Shown here: positions 33,401 to 35,807 of the stretch, in pieces
How positions within the stretch are numbered: position 1 is the stretch's first letter
Layout: each line of letters opens with the position of its first letter
Assembly (NCBI RefSeq): GCF_035938995.1
Contig: NZ_DASZGI010000070.1
Span: 1 to 64,000, forward strand
DNA: 64,000 bases
Origin: DASZGI01 sp035938995
GTDB lineage: Bacteria > Actinomycetota > Actinomycetes > Streptomycetales > Catenulisporaceae
Direction of reading: 5' to 3'
Made by a program: the position numbers and the translations under genes
Notes under the pieces: model-generated
Database searches by the model: none
Seen by the model: the letters and a program-made list of their open reading frames with translations, nothing else
What the model was told of the DNA's origin: nothing

Positions 33401-35750
33401 AGACGGTTCCGGGAGGGTGGAGTACGTCGGCAGCGAATTGAAGAGGGCATACGAGTCGGCGGGCTACCGGTTCGGCAACCTTGACAACCCCGACGACCGG
33501 GCCACCTCGTCGCCGTTCGCGTCGAAGGCACTTTCGATGGGCCCTTACTCGTGGGACGGAGCACCGGGACCCGCCGAGCACGGCCCTGACATCCAGCCCG
33601 CGGCCCCGCGTTCGACGCCTTTCGATTCGCGTCTGGAGCAGGAACCCCCGTCGGTCGCCGCCCGTCCGGCGCGGCCGGTCGTGGCCGCGGGTGCGTTCGG
33701 TCCTCCGGTAGCCGGGACCGAGTCGGGGTGGAGAGTGGATCCCGGCGCGGAGCACGCGCCGATCTGGACCGGGGATGTGGCGGTGCCCGATGGTTGGCGG
33801 CCGGTGGCGGTGCGGTTGGACCACGTTACGGGCGGAGTGCTGGCCGACGGGCAGCCGCTGTCGCGAGAGCAGAGTATTGAATTGCTGCGACCGGTGGCCG
33901 AGAGCGTCCGCGACGGCGGCGAGTCGCTGGTGTTGGTGGCGTCCGGCGGAGACTGGTTGGCGCGGGAGTTGTCAGGCCGGGTCCCCGGCCTGGATGTCGC
34001 TGTGGTCAATGAGACGGCGGTGCGCCATCCGGATGATGTGACCTCGGCTACCGCCGGTCCGCACGTGCCGGATGTGGGGCGCCTGTCGAAGGGCGCGGTG
34101 TGGAACACCGGAATCCAGGTGGCTGAAGGCGTCAACCGGCTGCCGGGCGACGGGGTCGCGCCCGCACCGAAGGGCGGCGGCGAGGTGATGATGACCACGG
34201 AGAGCGCACGGGAACTGCTGGCCCGGCACGGCTTCCCGGTCACGCCGCAAAAGCTCGCTGTGCTGGATCTGTATCTGCATCAGTCGCAGGCACCGCGGAG
34301 CATCCACTCTGACGACTGGTACGGCGCGGCACTCCTGGACGAAAAACTGCGCCAAGTCGTGATCGACCTGCAAGAGGTCGCGCCGGACGCGTTCGGGGCG
34401 GGAACTCCGGAGGTTCTTCGCGAGAGCGTCTACCTGGACCGCGGCGGGAACGTCCAGCGGATGCCGGGTCCGGATGAAGGTCCACCGCCCGGGAACTGGA
34501 ATGACGAGCCCGCGTGGCTGGCCAACCGCGGTGAGCCACACGCCGAGGGGGGATTTCTCACGTACTCGCATTTCATCGGAGTGCGTACCACGACGGAGCG
34601 CCCGGAGGGATTCCCCGTCGGGTTCGAAACTCCGGAAGATCTGCCGCCGGTGACTTTCCGTGACGATAATGCTCCCTTGTACCACTGGAATCGGGCCACG
34701 CCCGGATCGGTGTTCGGGGTCGGGATCCGCCCCTCGGCGAGTGTCGAGACGCTCGACCTGCTCGACCCCGGGACTTACTCGAGGGAAGAGAACGTGACCA
34801 TCGCCTCGGCTTCGCCGCTTTGGACTGACCGGCCGCCTACGTTCTCTCGGTTCGACCGCCGGGTTTACCGTTATCTTCTGGAAAACGCGCCCGGCGGGAT
34901 CGTCGTCGAGAAGACGCTGCCGGGGACGGAGCATGGCTTCGGCCGTCATGACATCGCGTTCGTGGGCGGCATCAGGCCGCAGTTCATCCGCGCCGTGCAG
35001 GAGGGCATTGTGCGGCCGGGTGCCGACAAGCCCGAGTGGGGAGCGGTGACCACGCGGGCGGATTGGCTGGCGGCCCATGTGTCGCCGCTGGCGCAGGATG
35101 TTCCGGTGACAACCGCGGTGACACGCTCGCTGCACCAAATCGACCGCGCCGGCTTCCACACCCCGGTGCGAGGGTTCGTGTTGGTGGATCGGGTAGAGGA
35201 CGTGGCCATGGCGGACGCGCTACCGCACCTGCCGGACTACGTCGTGGTCGGCGTGAACAGCGATCCGGCGGCCGAGGGTCGCTATCTGCTGCGGGGACAG
35301 AGTTTCTCTGCGGAGCAGTTGGCGCCCGAGCTGGCCGGACGTATCTGGGGCGGGGCGCGCGGAGTGGCGATCGTGTCCACCCGTGGCGCGCAGCTGGGAC
35401 AGGCCCTGGTCGGCGCGATGGCCGCCAGGGGGCGGGGAGATGTGGTGGTCCTAAGCGCGGCCGGACACGTGTGGCAGGAGTCCGGTGGTGACGTCACCGC
35501 TTCCGAGCTGGGCGCGCAGAATACGTGGCAACCGGCACAGTGGCGGGCCGCCAACGCCGACGGGACGGTGAATGGTCTCGGCAGTTCTCTGGCGGATGCC
35601 TATGCAAGCGCGAGGCGGTCGTTCAGGCAGATCCCCAGGCAATTCGCAGGGTCACCGTACGCGGCCTCGACGCTGTTCTTCGGTCCTCGCACCTGGGATG
35701 GGATGACTCCGGAGGCGATCCCACCCGGTCCGGAGTTCACCGAGGACTAG
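10080..35750 (+). CDS. Giant (8,556-aa) WXG100-like polymorphic toxin with four cassettes bracketed by Cys-protease-like modules
   Basis: Residues 1-100 are WXG100-like helices, followed by hydrophobic helices and glycine-zipper segments (about 100-270). Residues 270-780 are a low-complexity Ala/Pro/Glu stalk with collagen-like GEPGVP and five LTG repeats. Then come four cassettes, each [leading module]-[cargo]-[trailing module]. The module is a small alpha/beta fold ending in a strand plus ACGGD-like loop. Leading copies carry His843/Cys886, His3912/Cys3955 and His7080/Cys7123; the fourth has Arg and Ser7955. Trailing copies lack Cys (Ala3373, Pro6390, Ser7701, Thr8434). I see no other cysteines. 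Cargo 1 and 2 are large duplicated helical plus beta-rich regions I do not recognise; cargo 3 and 4 are ADP-ribosyltransferase-like. The modules match what I recall as the 'lonely Cys domain' of actinobacterial giants. The GTG at 10080 overlaps the leader ORF stop. ESX-type export is inferred; no secretion machinery is in the window. Confidence 0.8.
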   Translation: MSIQMPPALQWVSQLAVGQQWPQGDEDRLSELGDVWHSTANQMSGFSDQLGPLSYGMQDAMSGPAGEQFHALISQIGSMAPQMVAGAQQVGDMARSTAVQTQYSKLMILLQLIWMAEQIIEWSTTIWGLAVAAEVEAIGRLVVSQIARRFLTTVISATAIQTGMDALVQAFQMFVLHDRTKWDTSATVSAAEMGAVGGAVGGVLHEVGHALAPKFIETVPGRLGMAGVTGLATGLVSNAAFGGSQDLGLAVTSGIAGGLFAGRGGQHGHGAESGAGIEMPSPGALDELKGLLDEVRSQNGDEPGVPGEPGVPGEFGGPGEPGVVDGSRQAAVSFPTVTGQVAPLIGLPERTVAAPESVAAPEFAAAAPDAAGLTGLTGLTGLTGLTGFETGLVDTTAAVAPESGAARADIGAAAAAGVTEPGLATAGSAMTAAQYAEQLRGLDFAPTQPAQHTAFSEAASLTRPGFSDAAGLTGQHIEPGAAQTGSVTGIGHGAAQTSISHAVETSPMTDVSRVTAPDGAIVPGEQITSAESAAVPTHVAPVTEPSGLAHTVAEPALTGHLDAAAPTAAPTVVAPSERVQAELAASSTAETTRFTTPEQTTAIPEAFGARLESATPAESLVAAHDVTTPVEPHSVPEVTGVRPELATATEHTATPAETVTASDGVAEPSDAARARLESGTPTEATAMDRARTGTSEPARPESAADETSARLEGPATERPSHLETAAAASEDRQGDAAGRSQEAARGVRQDSGPADHADQASLPDQSGHPDRAASEPKSAEPEIPAIVVTAPHEAGGEPTLFLSAGGKEPPALTRLRLPGDVVEHAQAAAAVPRAVGWKTLLAHSRDGKIVEGDGTAAGDRVVSAAELADRLGAAAGGFDGVVMVVCQAGSDIQAGAAAALHAETGGKFPILAPTHEAIMNDKGDVVSGTWGKNARVPNPNGGWVLFHAKAPAGEGSTGDAGPTQDRPPTEFKTPSLKEVLQQIKVEAVPGGLPPDRAVGFMSAVVPAQPRRPAPQPLSPGQRAALNQLRYEVRPEDLAVQVGVDSFYHALIDAGAVRYDPATDVRRDVIDRLRNAIADSVERNWDVRYRTRAAPGQTRDEAVALIRDPSRWTVTDSRIVPQAVSDFLRVNVGVIGPLGHPEAVGDAGRDRLNDANRNAFVLVETVGRYVAAHPLPDDPNQPARPELQPPRPRDAQNAWIAPLTQNEYQRLQQVSARVGLSADGFRDAEAARVRAVFEGVSRNAAARRPDPIEYNRVVEELRQNFRNAVLHPEEVARRAELNRLIRREQVRDALAYTQADINPRTTERRDAILAALGPQADAPTRARVDTVAREMAEAEFFPAAARHYDRMGADPQRQYAVETFVEGLRHIETAGEPHELAAEVEGALAGPAVVALFHEVATARIRFDEAQFNRRVVELALQDGQRAFARREQEILDPHRREALAIAEWHLRQGNAIEDLWTERPARYMPPGFGELRPDGERHFALGRTGQFVRLGEVEVHQHDRLAQLLAQSAVIGLRDGLVNPDAIPAQHQTRYEDLRLRIGGFIDHYGESVFAQRLLEDGLEFEDRAGGDRVVVRFRLEPDPDSAHETNPNLVEAQLGVKSGVVWHTPVESDTERTSGNGRTVESDNTLGVSGSMGGSFGEIPADEPNLVFSVSGAPSASASASESHSFSTAAVSATKRLFADSSGLTAFFDFPRATLQVDVERRFQPRHESFPLTARFGFPEDLSPIKPADAGPGVVFEKREDPAERFGMSQADLAALETEPAGGALHQAAARVAAVPHHFFFLGESVAGLGPVRRQVLALLGPEAKRELIEGVQFNLGERAVLRVLVDNMNDAGYTSPEFFTADGRERVRMTSQLDMRSAVFLNESDVNIKEEAQRFVSFSLGDTEGDSFGATFGLNGGHTFGDLSAPAGGNDNLSASGNASARMSSSRSTNANIGSGHIVGLVYEGPTALYRVTFGMKVRLEQTGQESRPVAGDITVLLRVPLYQRARFEAMLADQASPAPRGHASYPRDVEPIGHLPQARQDELLRLQAEEHFPPVSMAAGKGVGFSAISHIGGGEKVLPEMVDMAKQVGANLAYSRPWDAEQADYMATQLASRLPRGGLMNWGSALFQDGGVRMEVTRPAWEGREVLTFTVKGRLLGSAQAEAEAAARAAARPQDPPPPPPLPEPIDKGRLSSAKLEIMPSAFAGNSGSDTVDRGWTWSGQATGTFGLGAGNPLRSLGITGGASGSYDKADTLNVGASAFMLSADLYHGPVWFFDHLAEFQLTLTSRHEPGYNPTDLVRTLPGLAMGRSGRGTFPFTEQTTRPLERTVGDARVRFVIAEQLAPRQPVDPDVARRVGTPRVIATEADNPPRFAGARPRRLSLPLPVSARARRSAQPPSEQHLVRPLRVQPHLRGTGHVPLNRSDQVTDVLGGGRLADHIVGALHRTGVTVETYREEPWMMTSAETLAASQVRGPSEIQRVFHIGGKIATRKVIVTLTGFPHNVEPTGQRASIFRMDVGEGNNSVASTTTHSTAYQMRGSASLNFLDHQDAHGAQTTTLTPSGSMNFWNESASKTISYTPTTGRLIQGTQHSVEYKGDMLWQVKVVVVPVNRLFTGPPMEAHALVDVPGGISFLRLAEPIPAPRTLDGLAAVPRPVDAPAYFPDRLVIGEPVANQDGHALAFRTIPATPGSGDRVPLVPAIPPSAASERFMSPHQAGPTAFEVTGEGNPIHDAVRDLLAAHAPDHLEGYWTVQEGAGSTSADDGLDPPHARELPFELRNLLNTGSLVSFGDSLWGTGLVMTRTMQKLGGAVVETARVSLEFERQGPYKLVQYVDSANVTRYSFRLNAETEARTVPEAHSAGIGLNPILRDAPSSGDHELNVLQSWNVGASANFSTSTARGHSVAKTFATRDTHFIAGAAGRFDGPVDVKVTLTTTTTVVGMRTANSAWQRVPRTFTTVHPSVHVPMRERVIIPAQLIGDHMRVPEDPPAPVAPAGAAAPPRFTAAVTEVPVDSTAATLGATPFHLTADDLLEHHAFVTGFDHAKLRVADGEFLGRILGGPPRPGSHVDPADPRTNVYKAAVAALFEEGTRGRDAFHSLFSYQMATRQLEFLVTDTGFTSPLLVREGGVAGDIHGRVTMKFELFNPRVVGESTGWLETVDYTFREFNSFDSTGSSRSAAVNGGVALNVVNRDAGQPPNSFGHQTLNISGSAALGQSDGSNGFGVLKTMPWHHPQNQGAARLHVRLDVKVTVSVTAHTEGPIDRLPIEVPGGTVEVAHMMRDAVEVALSPEATLEKGIVNPRGMTIPSGVFAVAHNAQRHGVEDSVIGDVTEMYNLRGVDPARHFVVYANVIPGTRSVVVGDRVLTARQFYDEVLAHRDLSNRTIVLIAAHGDFTDDPGRLSVAAQIARLSGRNVLATVSRVGWTRDGTIRAFSGEMGPFEGRSAWGLVTPRRTRTWHGSVLDQALARIDAPRRGALAAPRPPSDVARRPMYPRRATFSDVSIPSIAEASTSASTPSPTAPHRRTSLPPTSAVFEQARESFSPQSSRVGSPAPSRPPSPPPGERIPSAARTPGETPSVSRPISPLHESPPLEYSPERPSESPSGSTSGTPSESPFPSRRGSLTTPAVPLAQGRMPEVPVTGVRSRRQSLIAPMAPIAETAARLAEQQGAEGRGEEPVGGQVAARVDFAALDDAAVRDEFFSAQDAAIAATDALSEAQRVLSEGGGAGGSHAPDPFQAVLDAQGVLSGARARLVQAESEMVRRGLPTDVTDARGPGGIRIEDRSQGRPTAPSDVPPRQDPSTSAVSYEQPARRLGQVVGPRVARIEERLAAEREGQQRSASSLSAPPQTLPTEARSHEHAAVPPEGGLPGGPGERAIPHVDFNPELDAREAFRQHVVPTDRGWAVSDRGDEAEWAGRVSVPDGWRAIGVHLDPETGGVLVDGRRLSRDQSIELLLPEARRVQEAGQSLALVACGGDWLAGELSARLPGLRVASFNDVAVQLRDGRVVAGDLTGAVGLPPVENRWWLAESRLAPHEPGVQVWRDGEIQPGVSGRVLRDVLESRPADPAARPVSAEDAAKAYVWSDPSGSGLPLDRPADTEAGLSDPQNAELARLRYRVLSEDLAAETGPDSFYRAAIAAYAVAHDPARQSLDERIAELREEVVQGVIRGWDARYSTRAGGLTLDEAVALIRDPTRWTRVHERIVPHAFADLLDLNMGVIGARGVVEPVGDAGRHRIGDEHRRPFVLAKVADGYVAAHPIGDRPGQPAAPRELQPPRQPGSAWTDQLTENERDRLRQEYGGVRLEPEDHQAAGAARHRAIYESMDGNAADRARPADHAATVQEIQQTVRDAVLSTDDTFQGAAMNRLLLWERVHDAFAHSAATINARATRGRDAFLSALGPAADQPTRQRVDEVSRAIADAEYLPQVEAHYNQSQTRPDGIAAFVEMVRGRVERLADSERAAYLEGVLGFRETVRRFHEISTARIRYDEAQYNREVFADARDEGDLAHQQALEVPRREAMRMAEENIRQDNALADVWNARPARYMPPGFGEHGPDGRLRYPLGRTGQFVRLGEIGVRDHEGVAQFLAQNVGTGLQDGRRDELHTAIIDFLGHYGAPIFAQRLLEDGLEFQVGAGDRQRVVRLRLSPDPDRAHETNPNRLEYEPLGVTAGVVWHTPVESDNEETAGSSRSVESDATVSLSANVGGSFGALPAHDPNLVFSWQFAAAGNASASLTHSYGQAAVSATKRLFEASGAQTVFFDFPQSTLHIDIVRPGGRDRQEEIVGAGTMKLTSRFGFPEDLAPVKPEGAGPGVVFRPEPGRPLFGMTNLAALANEGAGGPLHQKADRVAAVPHDFFFIAESVAGLHAIRERVIGQLDAQADRRLVEGVHFNLGERAVLRMLPNEMTKVGWVSPEIRTADGRTAARTTVQMDLRDAVPLVESHVSIKEEAQVFISFSEGDTENDSFGLTGGGTSGHTFGSLGAPTGGNDNLSENASFTGRMSSSRSTNSNIGSGHIVGLVHEDSVLYRTTVHTRVLLEVTGRPSRWVEGDATVFLRVPAHQRARFEAALTDQASDAPRGHEFYPKDGRQPDTMPEDQVRHPPETMALGRGTGFSAIDHMPGGEKVLPRLLEMAEQVGAHMAYSRPWDAEQTNYIRTQLASRFTRQGLMNWGSALFQDGGVRMEVTRPAQDGVEVITFTVKARLLGSAQAEAAARPDDPPPLPESIGRGRLDNAKLEIMPSAFAGTSSSDTVDRGWTGSGQVTGSFGVSTRHPDRTTSETAGGSWAHDTANTLGVGGSGFMLTADLHSGGAWYFDYRTVLELAATSRHEPGYNPGDRARALPALARGAVARRSYAAQTTPPTIVGRVEDARVRFVIAEKLTRKQPVDPELAKVVGIPRDLPGPAQRVRFPGVRSRSTTLPLPVTERRPALSPEVHVAHPPEVQPHLTGGHTPLHQDDQLTEVLGGGKLADVIVRGLRRFDVGPETYGHEPWMMTSQETLGASQVRGPSEIRRTFYVGGPIAEKRVDVTLVGYPHDAHRIGTEEVPVFRMHVAEGNTGVSSTTTRSVAGQGRGSANLGLVYRQGDHGTLSGTPLSGSGSVNFRNEVASRTVSYTPTTGRLVQGDDAYVEYKANMVWRVSVVVTPVNRLYTGPPMETHALVEVPGGISYLRLAEPVPSPRTLDELLAFPRPANAPEYVPDRLVVVGTSRIADFGAHDRVFETMPATPGSLERVPVVPMVPAAAVSERLMAPRPEHLIAFDVTGEGNPVLDAMQRLLRDHAPHFLEDYWTVQEGLASSRTPDGALHPDAIRRVPTKLGNLINPGSMMALRDSIYGTGLVIRATRPDRGGAGTRILDVLIQGDQVGPYQLVQHVESANVTPYSFRLNAWTDALTIPQAHSEGYSAGPALRFALPGLHRLQSVNVGGGASAASSLAPGHSLMTTDATRDTHFRAGGASRFIGMDNIKVSLMETVIPTRAANTLGLGVPRMLARLWQGADDPLRPSIDVQMLNRVIIPDQLMRDHMSAPEVEPGTAAVTEVPVGSTAGTLRATTLDVTSRDLLSHAVFTVGFDRAKLRILHDEFLARVFGAPARAGSGVDPNDPRTDVYNPLVAALFKPGALGRDALPYLFSYQTSTRELEFLVSPDGFTSPVLVVEGGARGDIRGTVTMNYELLNPRILGESRGWVETVDYGFREFNSNDSTGSSQSGNLNGGFGLNIGARPGQPPNAAGHLTFNASAGGALGHSIANSSFAVLKTMPWHRPQNQPAVRLHVSSDVKVTVRVNAHVEGPGPVLPWEASDGAVELSFLVKGGAEFALSPEASIGKGLVNPRGMTIPSGVFAVAHGAKDTLGVEDSPITDVAEMYNLGGVDPARHFVVYANVIPADGTFVVGDRALSPDVFSRQVFADRVLTDHIVVLLAPQGDLAVEGSRSAAEQMARETGLPVLATEGGVRWTRDGSIQAYTLPGGELGPGGEGAQWRLLTPRGDVVETTIHGHVLDQALIDIERRRAQATAGPQLTAGPAAHPDAARLPDRPAQPERRVSTPRATTPSALPVSPRRRSLLGEVPAATAHRLAGFSPPSSRPESPSGPRAASPPGAPFEALSGARGELPRETAASPTPSRSRSGSLLGAAARVRSGSWAMSPRELLGLGPQRPRPTDIPRLETGADTVGRRTRFYIDPSEQSPESPSPSVSSPESRRAPWRSRIAAGEGIRLRRRASGLGEDPVEYVVEPSRPPSPEVSGPHVSPSESPSESPFASRRASASAPRWPLAEGQVPSPPRSRTVSRRPSMYMGSIPERLAERWAAERQAEERVSPPTSEPSSPTSSRLGGVPGSRQEGRSEGRVVPAADDSAQIAAREEIAAQEEFVGTQRAAIAARDALDEARRVLEEGGGAGRSDAPDPLQAVRQAEADLASARARHQRAEAEMLRLGLETDVAGGPVVGGIRLREPAPARLAPRSEVPPRPDPATSAVSRGPAARRLLEEGFVAQRVAHIEGRETVAREEQGSVPSPSAPPSSHVSSREVSPEAQSAPADAPSREYSAPAPPEYGSSGGAEGLPRMQFEGRADTSVREEFGSSVMSSGSAWAVLDRGDELARAEQVTVPDGWRAVGVHLDAETGGAFVAGRALTVHQSVELLEPLARRLRDSEQSMALVACGGDRLARALSTRVPGLRVASFNDFAVQLRDGRVVAGDSTGRVRLPDVVPWWLAEADREHVPGVRVWLIGQIQPGAPGRVLHDVLASRPADPAAETVSRAETADAYVWTDFIGGSDRLVPSRFELRTVGSHPGTPLTTHGARDFLIRNGFGVEQNREAALNLFLHGTQMEGRAFSDNWFGAFVLNHRLDAVAAQLERVAPEYYDPERHAPFDQRVYLDAHGQVQILPEEEFHTGLARMPLEDSEYEHEFGDETPFRDAEVLSQWVPTGARVTQVPPESVGFSGTRREYLPEELAATRFPAGYSFAPNDGVQNPPLYFRSDHQPLFRLDRRSKGFVFGLGFLPGKRVLPSSVDEYERNKQSTGLISTTRSSEWQPQFSWAVRPGGIVSRYEIDAPGGLDVHATLGKVTPYQPTWLDVSFWDGIRPEYIRSVQEGRLFGPQGEPILELPEKDPVTGNAPMADGQFVWGEVTTRADWLRGNVSPLPPHVDAETAVLLSSHRFDKWVGEALPTGFVLVNRAEDVGMADALPRMPGYMTIALHNDPAVPGNYLVRGRSFPAAELAPALAKRVGQEARGVVIVSSHGAELGRALVEAVAATDRRDLVVMSTAGRVWQIPGGDVRVRAADAAGPEGAVVAPWSSEWRPEVNPQRVWSAQDGSGRVEYVGSELKRAYESAGYRFGNLDNPDDRATSSPFASKALSMGPYSWDGAPGPAEHGPDIQPAAPRSTPFDSRLEQEPPSVAARPARPVVAAGAFGPPVAGTESGWRVDPGAEHAPIWTGDVAVPDGWRPVAVRLDHVTGGVLADGQPLSREQSIELLRPVAESVRDGGESLVLVASGGDWLARELSGRVPGLDVAVVNETAVRHPDDVTSATAGPHVPDVGRLSKGAVWNTGIQVAEGVNRLPGDGVAPAPKGGGEVMMTTESARELLARHGFPVTPQKLAVLDLYLHQSQAPRSIHSDDWYGAALLDEKLRQVVIDLQEVAPDAFGAGTPEVLRESVYLDRGGNVQRMPGPDEGPPPGNWNDEPAWLANRGEPHAEGGFLTYSHFIGVRTTTERPEGFPVGFETPEDLPPVTFRDDNAPLYHWNRATPGSVFGVGIRPSASVETLDLLDPGTYSREENVTIASASPLWTDRPPTFSRFDRRVYRYLLENAPGGIVVEKTLPGTEHGFGRHDIAFVGGIRPQFIRAVQEGIVRPGADKPEWGAVTTRADWLAAHVSPLAQDVPVTTAVTRSLHQIDRAGFHTPVRGFVLVDRVEDVAMADALPHLPDYVVVGVNSDPAAEGRYLLRGQSFSAEQLAPELAGRIWGGARGVAIVSTRGAQLGQALVGAMAARGRGDVVVLSAAGHVWQESGGDVTASELGAQNTWQPAQWRAANADGTVNGLGSSLADAYASARRSFRQIPRQFAGSPYAASTLFFGPRTWDGMTPEAIPPGPEFTED
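11196..11240 (+). repeat. Five 9-bp repeats encoding Leu-Thr-Gly
   Basis: Five consecutive CTGACnGGn units encode residues 373-387 of the giant protein. Such short in-frame repeats can change copy number by slippage without breaking the frame. Confidence 0.9.
12424..20445 (+). other. Giant protein cassette 1 (leading module H843/C886, trailing module A3373)
   Basis: Leading module about residues 783-950, with the Cys in VMVVCQAGSD. The cargo starts with about 550 residues of helix-rich sequence (DSFYHALIDAG..., YMPPGFGEL). Long beta-rich sequence follows, with several Ser/Thr/Gly-rich hairpin-like stretches (about 14920-15110, 15720-15900, 16660-16820, 17600-17770, 19520-19690). The trailing module (HFVVYANVIPG ... 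VLIAAHGD) has Asn and Ala where the leading modules have His and Cys. A Ser/Pro/Arg-rich linker and a short coiled-coil-like segment (DAALSEAQRVL-type, about 21120-21330) follow. Confidence 0.7.
13136..20450 (+). repeat. Intragenic duplication, copy A (~7.3 kb)
   Basis: This copy is collinear at protein level with 22340-29490 over its whole length, from LRYEVRPEDLAVQ to the SVLDQALARID end. Some stretches are nearly identical at DNA level, for example around LKTMPWHHPQNQ and NPRGMTIPSGVFAVAH. The offset between copies is about 9.07-9.2 kb. Confidence 0.9.
21655..29510 (+). other. Giant protein cassette 2 (leading module H3912/C3955, trailing module P6390)
   Basis: The leading module reads PDGWRAIGVHLDPETGG ... 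LALVACGGDWLAGEL. The cargo repeats cassette 1 (helical part, then beta-rich part with the same Ser/Gly hairpin stretches). The trailing module (HFVVYANVIPADG ... VVLLAPQGD) has Asn for His and Pro for Cys. The following linker (29510-31150) repeats the SPSESPSESPFASRRAS and EARRVLEEGGGAG motifs of the previous linker. Confidence 0.7.
22340..29490 (+). repeat. Intragenic duplication, copy B (~7.2 kb)
   Basis: Second copy of 13136-20450. Comparing the translations by eye, conservation is strongest in NIGSGHIVGLV, GLMNWGSALFQDGGVRMEVTRP, PWMMTS-ETL-ASQVRGPSEI and YTPTTGRL. Several internal indels shorten this copy slightly. Confidence 0.9.
31220..33560 (+). other. Giant protein cassette 3: first ADP-ribosyltransferase-like toxin domain
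   Basis: The leading module (GVHLDAETGG ... MALVACGGDRLA; H7080/C7123) is followed by a helical domain (about 31850-32090) and an ART core at about 32380-32740. The core has the cholera/pertussis-type order: LFRLDRR with Arg7448, an ISTTRSS strand from Ser7487, APGGLDV, then LDVSFWDGIRP. Asp7537 stands where active enzymes have the catalytic Glu. The trailing module (IALHNDP ... VIVSSHGAEL) has Ser7701 for Cys. Confidence 0.65.
33715..35747 (+). other. Giant protein cassette 4: second, more degenerate ADP-ribosyltransferase-like domain
   Basis: Same order as cassette 3: leading module (VRLDHVTGG ... VLVASGGDWLA, with Arg for His and Ser7955 for Cys), helical domain (ESARELLARHGF ... LRESVYLD), ART-like core and trailing module (GVNSDPAAEG ... 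AIVSTRGAQL, Thr8434). In the core the NAD-binding Arg is His8202 (LYHWNRA), the STS strand is IASAS, and the catalytic Glu position is Asp8291 (HDIAFVGGIRP). Probably catalytically dead or repurposed. Confidence 0.6.
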
Positions 35751-35807
35751 TCGGATGAGGACTCCTGCCCAGTATGGCTTCATGATCGAGGAAGCGAGAC
35801 TACGACC

